From Pseudomonadota bacterium (lineage in GTDB: Bacteria; Pseudomonadota; Alphaproteobacteria; Rhizobiales; Hyphomicrobiaceae), in contig JAEWIJ010000199.1 in NCBI GenBank assembly GCA_023387235.1, positions 1-64,000 of the forward strand: a stretch of DNA of 64,000 bases. Direction: 5' to 3'. Numbering within the stretch: the first letter of the stretch is position 1; each line of letters begins with the position of its first letter. Below the pieces are notes generated by a model, which saw nothing but the letters and a program-made list of their open reading frames with translations, had not been told where the DNA came from and made no database searches. A program made the translations under genes and the position numbers. Of the stretch, positions 1-7,413 are shown piece after piece.

Positions 1-1
1 C

Positions 2-100
2 CTCAATGAGCGCAACATTTACGCGCCGCGGGGTGGTAGATGGAACGCTATCCAGATCTCTCGTGCCATCAAACTGATCGGATCGACGCCGTCGAGCTAG
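2..100 (+). pseudogene. 3' end of a serine recombinase gene (partial)
   Basis: Reading from base 2, the frame encodes 32 residues ending at a TAG at 98-100. The stretch LNERNIYAPRGGRWNAIQIS has the form of the DNA-binding 'recombinase' domain at the end of large serine recombinases (LN-x-R-G-I-x-T-x-R-G-G-x-W-x-x-x-x-V/I). The gene runs off the left edge, so it cannot be judged intact or broken. Its final codons form part of the direct repeat seen again near 6.95 kb, which links a recombinase to this island. The family assignment is from motif resemblance only. Confidence 0.5.
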
Positions 101-175
101 CCCGGGATCTATGCGATGGGACCCAGGTATATATTGGGGGAGGGTGTTCTTGGGCCGCTACCTGGGCTGTGTATT
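41..175. repeat. Diverged direct repeat, copy A
   Basis: This stretch aligns with 6939-7075 in the same orientation, with small gaps. Shared blocks include the CAGATCTCTC run (53-62 and 6951-6960), GTCGAGCTAGCCCG (91-104 and 6988-7001), ATGGGACC and AGGTATAT. It begins inside the last codons of a recombinase frame and continues into non-coding DNA. The pair brackets a roughly 6.9-kb segment carrying a glycosylase-like gene and an NTPase-nuclease gene, consistent with repeated use of one integration site by related elements. Confidence 0.65.
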
Positions 176-233
176 TCGGGACGGACGGAAGGACGTACCG
201 AGGTGTGCAGGCTGGTCGAATAAACCGATTGCA

Positions 234-1319
234 TTATACCTGAAGGAAGGTCTGCATTCGCTGAAGCTCGTCGTGGAGGGCAGACATGAATGCGGGGTCA
301 CGCGGCGGCTTGCCGGCCACGTAGCCGATATCGGCCTCGAGCTTGGCGTCGCGCCAGGCGAGGTTGCCCCAGCCGATAACTTGGTCGCGCCATAGCATCG
401 GTAGTGCGTAGTAGCCGCGAACACGATTGCGGGCAGGAGTGTAGGCCTCGAAGCGGTACGCCCAATCCCAGAGTCTCTCGAACCGTTCGCGATCCCACAC
501 GATCGGATCGAAGGGAGCAAGCAGCCGCACAACGTTTTCAGGCTCGTGGCGACCGGATGTCGGGTTCTCGCCCTCAGGCCAGTACCAGGAATGCCCGTCG
601 ATTTTTGCATGCTGTAGCCGTGTTCGAAGGCGCGCCAATGTGGGCTTGCGCAGATGCATCCATTGCGGTGCGGCAAGGACGAGACGGCTGACCAAATGCT
701 TCAGCGTGCGATCCGGCAGGGGCGCATAGAGGCCAACCACGACGTTGGCCAGGGCGTCCATGTGCCGCTGCGGATCTTCAGGCTGTTTGACGACGGGCGC
801 CGCAGCGTAAAGACGCACTCCACCGGCTCGACCGGCGATGCGTACCATCCCTCGATATTGCATACCGTCGAGTAGGTGAGTCGACGCGTTGGTGGTGCCG
901 CCGAACCAATTGCTCACCTTGCCGTGCGAAAACCGGGCATCGACTTCGCGAGGATGTACGGTGCCGCGCGCGCGTATGAAGTCGAGAACAGCCTGTGCCT
1001 GGCGCATCTTGGCTGCGTCCCATACAGCGCGCGCACTACGTGGATGCATCAGCCTCTGGGTTTCTCGGGGCAGGATGCCGTGGTTGATGAAACAATCTTC
1101 TTCGATAGCCAGCCGGGCATAGCGGCGCTTTAGGTCACCGACTCGGTAATCTCTGACTCGGTGGCGTAGCGTCAGATCTTGCGCGGGCGCCGGCGCGCGG
1201 ATCGGGTCGGCTTGTACAAAACCCAGCTTATCGATGGCACGCGCGAGCGTGGTCGGCGGAAACAGCGTACGCGCCACGGCGTAGCGGCGCAGCGCGGAGA
1301 GATCGAGTGGCTTCGGCAT
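234..1319 (-). CDS. YcaQ/AlkX-like winged-helix DNA glycosylase family protein
   Basis: A 361-residue protein of the HTH_42 winged-helix family, which includes E. coli YcaQ and Streptomyces AlkZ, glycosylases that act on alkylated bases and interstrand crosslinks. The N-terminal LGFVQADPI carries the Q-x-D signature (residues 36-38) of the YcaQ/AlkX branch. It is followed by a basic stretch and a region rich in Trp, Arg and His, as in the family. The ATG at 1319 was chosen because MPKPLDLSALRRYAVAR matches the usual family start; the longer frame to 1481 adds an unrelated tail. It stands alone between repeat copy A and the NTPase gene. A role in repairing damage or in defence is inference. 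Confidence 0.7.
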   Translation of the reverse strand: MPKPLDLSALRRYAVARTLFPPTTLARAIDKLGFVQADPIRAPAPAQDLTLRHRVRDYRVGDLKRRYARLAIEEDCFINHGILPRETQRLMHPRSARAVWDAAKMRQAQAVLDFIRARGTVHPREVDARFSHGKVSNWFGGTTNASTHLLDGMQYRGMVRIAGRAGGVRLYAAAPVVKQPEDPQRHMDALANVVVGLYAPLPDRTLKHLVSRLVLAAPQWMHLRKPTLARLRTRLQHAKIDGHSWYWPEGENPTSGRHEPENVVRLLAPFDPIVWDRERFERLWDWAYRFEAYTPARNRVRGYYALPMLWRDQVIGWGNLAWRDAKLEADIGYVAGKPPRDPAFMSALHDELQRMQTFLQV

Positions 1320-1680
1320 GGGCTGTCCTCGTCGGACCAAGTCCATACATTTGAGGAGCTGCGATCGCAATCTCCCCACAGATGACCGCTGCAGGTCCCG
1401 AGCGAGATGCGTCAGTGATCTGGCGGTTGAAACGCAGAGAAAGCCGAAGTCGATCTGTCGCCGCGCTTGGTCTAGATTCATGCAGCGCTACCTTGACGCA
1501 AGGCCTCTGGCAGCGGACATTGTCGTCGTGAGGTCGTGGGCAGGGTCCGTCACTGCGAGTTGGCGGCCTGTTCCACCGAATTACATGCCGATTTGGTAAG
1601 AAAGCCGACATCGGCGAGCATTCTAAGAGATCGTTCCGCTGCAGGCTTTCAGAAGACTGCGTAGTCACGACTTTCCCGAC
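1320..1680. other. Intergenic region, divergent
   Basis: About 360 bases separate the minus-strand glycosylase gene from the plus-strand NTPase-nuclease gene, so promoters for both should lie here. No clear -35/-10 pair, operator or hairpin was recognised. Confidence 0.4.
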
Positions 1681-4600
1681 ATGCAAAGAGCGTCTTTAGA
1701 CAGGCGCGTCGCCATCCAGGTTCAAGGTGAGCGCGTGGTTCGACTGCTGAGCCAGCTGCGCGGCGAACCATATGTCGTTTTGCTCGGCGAGCCCGGTGCG
1801 GGGAAGTCGACAGCATTGGAGTACGAGGCGATTGCCGAGGGTGGCGAGATTGCGACCTGTCGGGAAGTGATGAACGGTTCACCGATCGACAAGTCTAGAA
1901 CCGCCTATCTTGATGCCCTCGATGAATATCGCTCGGGTGATGGTGGCAAAGACAAACTCATGCGTCTCGCCAACGCGATTTCGAAGAGCAACATACGTAG
2001 GTGGCGCCTCACCTGCCGCGCTGAGGACTGGCGCGCAACCGCCGACATCAACGCGATGCGGCGTGCGGCGAACAACGAGCCCATCGTTGTGGCCCATCTC
2101 CTGCCACTGAGCGACGACGAGGCGCAATTGGTCTTGGCCTCTCTGGGAGAGTCCGATCCAGAGCGGTTCGTCGGTGAAGCGCGGAACCGGGGTGCCGGTG
2201 CATTTCTGGAAAATCCGCTTAGTCTGAGATTACTTCACTCGGTTGTCGTCTCAAACGGCGTATGGCCGACATCTCGTTTTGATTTGTTCGAGAAGGCGAC
2301 GAGGGCGCTTGCCCACGAATACGACCCGGAGCGCGAAACAGATCCGCGACCTGGGGCGGATGAAATCCTCTCGGCTGCCGCCACCTTGTGCTTCTACCTT
2401 CTTGCTTCCGGGGCGAAAGTGCTCTGGCGTTCAAACGCGTTGCCGCCTGGCTCACCTGAAAATGAGTATGTCGCAACGAATTCCCTGAGGCTCGAACCGC
2501 TCGTTCTTGAGGCCGCGTTGGACACCGCGATTTTCAGGGGCGAAGGACACGCGTTCGCGCCGCTGCATCGAACCGTCGCTGAGTTTCTGGCAGGACGTTT
2601 TCTGGCAAGAAGGGTAATGGGCACTGGCGGAACGCCCGCTTTTCCGTTGCGGCGCGCGACAGCTCTCATCACCGGGAGCGATCAGAAGGCCCCGAGCGAA
2701 CTCAGGGGGCTATATGCGTGGTTTGCCGCCCACCTGCAATCGGCAGGAGATCCCGGTGGGGCAAGATGGCTCATTCAGCATGATGCAGCGACGGTGCTGG
2801 CATATGGCGACGCCGCGGCATTCGATACGGCTGGACGACGAGAAATCCTCTATCACCTGGATCGTGATGACCCGTTCTTCCTGTCTTCGCAGGATGACGC
2901 GACTGTCGTAGGCGGGCTTGCGGGCGATGATCTCGCTGACGATTTCAAAGCCATTCTCGACGCCGAGGTCCGGGGTCACTTGCAGGTCACCGTCCTTCAG
3001 GCACTCGCGGACGGCCCCACTGTTGAGCGCATGTCGGAGAAGCTGCGGGAGATCGTCCTCGACGGTGCCCGACCTCTTTGGATGCGAGAAAGAGCGGCGG
3101 AAGTCCTCGTTGCAAAAGCCAGCGACAGGGATGGAATGCAACGTGCCCTTTTGGACGACCTGGCCGCCCTCAAGGTCGATCGAGGCCAATTGTCGATCCG
3201 CGCCCGCGTCCTGTCGAGCCGGTCAACGCCGGATGTTGAGTTTTCCGATCTCCAAGCGCTTCTGGTGGATTTCAACAGCTTGCCTGCGCAAACGCGGGAT
3301 GGGTATGACGACGACGAGACTGCTTCGCTGGTCTCTCTGAGCATTGCAGTCGCGCGATCTCCACGACCGGATTTCTTCGATAAGGGTATTGGAAGAAGCG
3401 ATGTTGCGCGCCGGCACAAATCGCAGGTCCAGTCGCTCCTCGAACGCTCGTTTGTCGCCACAATCGATGCCAGCCCGGACATATCAGCGGTGCGTCTTTT
3501 AACGTGGCTCGCCAACCTTCGAGAACACCGATGGGATATGCTCGATAGCGACGTTGTCGAGGCCATTCGGAGATGGATTGACCGTGATTCAGATCGTCGC
3601 GAGCTGGAGCTGTTCCTTGCCCTCGTGGAGGGAAGCTCGTCCGAGGAGGGCCCTTGGATGGTCAGCAACGAATATATCTCGACCGCAAGAAGGTTGCCAT
3701 CCGACGCATTGATCCAAGGATTGTTGGACGCCGCTCAGGCGACAAACTCGCGCGCGGCCCGAAAGAGGATGTTTCAGATCGCCGCCTATGCGGCCCGCAG
3801 CGAAGATCGCTGGCCGAAATGGCAAGAGCCGATCGTGTCGCTGCTGGAGCAGAATGGCGGTTCCAAGGGCTTTATCAAATCGCTCCTCTCTGACCCGAAC
3901 GCAGGATGGAAAGAGAAGGAGGCGAAGCGAAAGACCAAGCAGGATCAAGAAACGGAGAAATCGCGGAATGGCAATGTCGCAGAGCTGACGCCGAAGCTCG
4001 CAGTGATCGCAAGCGGTGCTCCCACCCAGTTCGGTGTGTTGAGATGGGCTGCCGAGCACTATCGGAATGGCCGGATCAGCCAGGACAAGACGCCATTCGA
4101 AAATATCATCAAATACACAAACGAGGAGATCGCGGCGGCGATCGCCGAAGGATTCGTTCAATTTACGATCCACACTGATATCAGCGTCAGCGTAGAGGAC
4201 CTCGGCAAAGCCGAAGCCACCAATGGCACCTACCCGCAGGAACATGTCGTTGGGTCGGGATTGCATCAGGCGCTGTTGCACGGCCGTGAGAACGATATCG
4301 ACGCGTCTCCGTTGATCATCGCTTTGGTCGGGCTTCGGCAAGCCTACTTCAGCCGCGATGGCGAATCTTCGATCGCTGCCTGGGCAGTCGACCGGCTGGC
4401 CAGCGATGCCGAGCAGGGCGCTGACATAATGCTGCGGTACTGGAACGCCGCTCTTGATGCCGGCGATGATAGCCTTGACGCCATCCATCATCTTACGAAT
4501 GCAGATCAACCGGCATTCGTCTCCCTGTGCATGCTTGGCCTGCTTGGCGAGAGGCCGGGGCTGCCAGATCTCGCCCTCAGGCAGGCGATCGGAGCATGCG

Positions 4601-5700
4601 CCGGCAGCTCGAATATCGGCGAATTAGTAGAGCTCGCACGCCGCACCTTGGAACGTGACGACCTCGAGCAGAAGCATCGAGATATCTGGTCGTTCGTCGG
4701 CCTAGCGCTGATGCCAGAGGAATTTGCCGATCGGCTCTCAGAACAGGACCTTGAATCTGCTCTGTTGGCTCCGAACGGAGAGCTCGCCAAGACATTCAAC
4801 GAGTTATGTCCGGACATCGACTTGCTGGACAGAATCAGGATTGGCATTCTTGGGAAAAAACACTCGGCACGCGACGATGATTGGCGCCACTCAGGTGGAG
4901 TGAGCGGGATTGTCAGGGCAGCGATCCGGCGTCTTGGAGCCTCAGATTCGGCTGGAGCAGGCGAACACCTGAAAGAACTCACTGCGAAGGTCGAATCGAC
5001 CTGGGCGCCCCATATGGCTCATGCAGCAGCGGAACACGCCCGCAAGCTGCGCGATGAGCAATTCGCGGCTCCTTCAGTGAGCCATCTGACAAGCGCCCTC
5101 GCAAATGGCTCTCCGGCGACTCCGTCGGACCTTGCGGCCATCATGCTGGAAGAGCTCGAGAGGTACAAGAGCACGCTCCGGACCGGAAGTGAGACACCCT
5201 GGAAACGGTTCTGGAATACCGATGGGTACGGAGCGGCAACCGAACCACAGATCGAGAACGAGGACAGGGACCGCCTCCTGGAATTGCTTCGTCCGAGGTT
5301 CGAAGGATACGGCATTGCAGCGAGCCTTCCCGAGGCCCGTCGCGGCGAAAACACCAGGGTCGACGTCCTAATGCTCAGCCATGCCGGCAAGAATCTGCCA
5401 ATCGAGGCCAAACGGCACTACAACGGCGAGCTCTGGACGGCGGCTTCGACCCAGCTCGCGGGTTATGCCGCGGATCCAGATGCCTGCGGCATTGGGATCT
5501 ATCTCATCTTTTGGTTCGGCACCGAGTTCAAGGCCCCGAAGAGAAGCGATGGCGTCGACGGCCCGGAGAGCGCCGAGGCGCTTGAGGCGATGCTTGTAGA
5601 TGACCTTCCGCTTCATTTGAAGGAGAAGCTCTCTGTTGTCGTGCTGGACGTATCTCGGCCGCAGTCGATGATCGAGGCCATAAAAAAACGCCAAACCTAA
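1681..5700 (+). CDS. Giant P-loop NTPase with C-terminal PD-(D/E)XK nuclease domain
   Basis: A 1339-residue protein. The N-terminus has a Walker A motif GEPGAGKST (36-44), a Walker B-like LDALDE (77-82) and an Arg sensor-like CRAEDW (112-117), an arrangement typical of NACHT/STAND-type ATPases. A long helical middle (about 350-1150) could be the repeat-type sensor of such proteins. The last 150 residues hold a glutamate-rich helix, then RVDVLM, then LPIEAKR, which fits the D...E-x-K core of PD-(D/E)XK nucleases. I infer a defence protein that senses an invader and activates a nuclease. In Avs proteins effectors are usually N-terminal, whereas here the nuclease is at the end. It is a lone gene with no operon partner, inside the repeat-bracketed cassette. 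The exact family was not recognised. Confidence 0.7.
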   Translation: MQRASLDRRVAIQVQGERVVRLLSQLRGEPYVVLLGEPGAGKSTALEYEAIAEGGEIATCREVMNGSPIDKSRTAYLDALDEYRSGDGGKDKLMRLANAISKSNIRRWRLTCRAEDWRATADINAMRRAANNEPIVVAHLLPLSDDEAQLVLASLGESDPERFVGEARNRGAGAFLENPLSLRLLHSVVVSNGVWPTSRFDLFEKATRALAHEYDPERETDPRPGADEILSAAATLCFYLLASGAKVLWRSNALPPGSPENEYVATNSLRLEPLVLEAALDTAIFRGEGHAFAPLHRTVAEFLAGRFLARRVMGTGGTPAFPLRRATALITGSDQKAPSELRGLYAWFAAHLQSAGDPGGARWLIQHDAATVLAYGDAAAFDTAGRREILYHLDRDDPFFLSSQDDATVVGGLAGDDLADDFKAILDAEVRGHLQVTVLQALADGPTVERMSEKLREIVLDGARPLWMRERAAEVLVAKASDRDGMQRALLDDLAALKVDRGQLSIRARVLSSRSTPDVEFSDLQALLVDFNSLPAQTRDGYDDDETASLVSLSIAVARSPRPDFFDKGIGRSDVARRHKSQVQSLLERSFVATIDASPDISAVRLLTWLANLREHRWDMLDSDVVEAIRRWIDRDSDRRELELFLALVEGSSSEEGPWMVSNEYISTARRLPSDALIQGLLDAAQATNSRAARKRMFQIAAYAARSEDRWPKWQEPIVSLLEQNGGSKGFIKSLLSDPNAGWKEKEAKRKTKQDQETEKSRNGNVAELTPKLAVIASGAPTQFGVLRWAAEHYRNGRISQDKTPFENIIKYTNEEIAAAIAEGFVQFTIHTDISVSVEDLGKAEATNGTYPQEHVVGSGLHQALLHGRENDIDASPLIIALVGLRQAYFSRDGESSIAAWAVDRLASDAEQGADIMLRYWNAALDAGDDSLDAIHHLTNADQPAFVSLCMLGLLGERPGLPDLALRQAIGACAGSSNIGELVELARRTLERDDLEQKHRDIWSFVGLALMPEEFADRLSEQDLESALLAPNGELAKTFNELCPDIDLLDRIRIGILGKKHSARDDDWRHSGGVSGIVRAAIRRLGASDSAGAGEHLKELTAKVESTWAPHMAHAAAEHARKLRDEQFAAPSVSHLTSALANGSPATPSDLAAIMLEELERYKSTLRTGSETPWKRFWNTDGYGAATEPQIENEDRDRLLELLRPRFEGYGIAASLPEARRGENTRVDVLMLSHAGKNLPIEAKRHYNGELWTAASTQLAGYAADPDACGIGIYLIFWFGTEFKAPKRSDGVDGPESAEALEAMLVDDLPLHLKEKLSVVVLDVSRPQSMIEAIKKRQT

Positions 5701-6197
5701 GCTTAATTCAGGCGAGTGCAGCGTTTTGAGCATTCACCATCCACAAGTACTTTGGCCTCAAGACCGGCAAACTCTGGCAAAGCCAGATCGATATGCGAGT
5801 CCGGACGATATCGCAAGCTGGATTATATCGAGTACAGATGTTCGCTTTGGCGAGACGCTATCGCAACGAAGTTGATCATCATCAATCGCAGCTTTAGGTC
5901 AACGCGTTGTGCGCTGACTGCCGGCTTTCAGGCTAAAGAGTACGTGACGACGGTCGGTTGCCGCGCCGGTCGGCGCGAGCGTGCATTTGCCAGCAATGAC
6001 CACGGTCGAAGTGCCTTCAGCTGCGGACATCTTAGGCGTGGGCGGGAGGAGTGCCAAAGGTAACTCGCCTGATGACGGCTTTTGGGATATTGTACCTTAG
6101 GTGCGTCTAGTAGTGAAGCCAGTCAGCCGAGCCACATCCGTGGCGACGGATGGACGCTCCGCTATCTCTACGCCTGCACCAAATCGAAGTCCTTCGA
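5701..6197. other. Gene-free stretch
   Basis: About 500 bases between two genes converging on it. No reading frame here looks like a known protein, and no hairpin followed by a T-run was seen. It may be decayed sequence. Confidence 0.35.
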
Positions 6198-6656
6198 CTA
6201 GAGCAGGAATTCACCCTCAGAGCGGAACGCTTCAGGCCGCAGAGTAGCAAACCTATCGATTATGTCTCTTTCACCTCTGCGGAAATAGGTATCAAACATG
6301 CCTTCTGGCCCGTATCCTTGTATGTAGAGCCCAGTTTTACGCTCCAGATGGGCCGACGCAATTGCCCCTACAAACTCCGGATATCTCGCTTTCTTGGCCA
6401 GGGGCCCTGAGGTACTAAAGCATTCACGGTCTGCGGCGGGATTTTTGCTGTGATCATAATCCCACCAGATACTGATTTTCAGCTCGCCGTGACCAATGCT
6501 CTCCCAAATAAACATCGATGGACGTCCAGCAATAGAGAGCAATGCGCGCCCTGATTCATTAGTATAACCATCGTCTTTCGGGGCTTCGATTGAGATCAAG
6601 CCTTGATCGATAGCCTGACCAAGGCCCTCGGCAAGTAATTTTCTATGGCGATTCAT
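6198..6656 (-). CDS. Uncharacterised small protein of the defence cassette
   Basis: A 152-residue protein of unknown family. The ATG at 6656 is preceded by a strong GGAGGAG ribosome-binding site about 8 bases upstream, which supports a real gene. The sequence mixes charged and aromatic residues, has no signal peptide or membrane segment, and includes the patch FIWESIGHGELKISIWWDYD, which suggests a beta-rich cytoplasmic fold. The DNA is less GC-rich than its neighbours, consistent with transfer. It lies between the NTPase-nuclease gene and repeat copy B. An accessory or immunity role is possible, but nothing in the sequence shows it. Confidence 0.55.
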   Translation of the reverse strand: MNRHRKLLAEGLGQAIDQGLISIEAPKDDGYTNESGRALLSIAGRPSMFIWESIGHGELKISIWWDYDHSKNPAADRECFSTSGPLAKKARYPEFVGAIASAHLERKTGLYIQGYGPEGMFDTYFRRGERDIIDRFATLRPEAFRSEGEFLL

Positions 6657-7413
6657 GCGGGAACTCCTCCGAAATTCGAGCTGGATTGAACATTTTATAT
6701 GGTTAATTATCAGAATTATTCAAGTGCCGCCAAACGCCTAGAAAATCACGACTCGCATAATATGTGTTATGGAAATTCCAATGCGCCTTTCCGAAACAGA
6801 AGCGCCTTTTTTAGCAACATTTAATTCACCGCAGTTAGCAAAAAGCGCCGAGCGTCGCACACGCCTTGGGGGACCTTCGGCAGTCTGGCGCAGAAAACGT
6901 TGCAGCTCTCGCAGACGGCTGCTGCGCAGAGCGGCAAATGGACAGCAATCCAGATCTCTCAAGCCATCAACTGATAGAAGTGATCCCGTCGAGCTAGCCC
7001 GAGACCTATGGTATGGGACCAAGGTATATGTGCGGGGCGGGGTCTCCTTCAGCCCTACGGGGCCGGCTCACTGCGGGACAGACGGAGGGACTGCTCGCGA
7101 TCGCTCGGAAGGACTGATCGCGAAACCAGTCCTGGTGACAGAGTGTGGGTTCGGTGCTCGCCGCCAGCACCGGAGAACTGTATGGGGCAGACGAACGCGG
7201 GCCGAATCACCCGCAATCGACTAAGCTTTTAAGAGAAGCACTCGCAGGCGGACAGTGCCGTCCGGCCATGTGACTGGAGCAACGAAGGAGATTCCAGATC
7301 GAGTAAGGGGGGACTTTGGCAAGCCGCATCGGAAAACAGGATACCTGTCCAAGTATGCTCCGCGGGGGTAACCGCTGTGATGAGCATCCGACCGAGTTTG
7401 GTCACGCGGCCAA
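6657..7413. other. AT-rich intergenic stretch with a decayed recombinase tail
   Basis: From 6657 to about 6830 the DNA is AT-rich. A plus-strand frame at 6825-6974 ends in SGKWTAIQISQAIN and a stop, which resembles the serine-recombinase C-terminus at the window start. Repeat copy B follows. The last 200 bases before the 7414 gene should hold the DISARM promoter, but no clear promoter motif was recognised. Confidence 0.4.
6939..7075. repeat. Diverged direct repeat, copy B
   Basis: Second copy of the 41-175 sequence, same orientation, offset by about 6.9 kb. It starts in a recombinase-like tail (KWTAIQISQAIN) and shares several blocks of 8-14 identical bases. It separates the glycosylase/NTPase cassette from the DISARM-type locus and may be an attachment-site scar. 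Confidence 0.65.

Noticed and set aside
3589..4509. Long minus-strand frame (306 codons) inside the NTPase-nuclease gene.
   Set aside because: Lies wholly within a supported gene and has no family-like motif.
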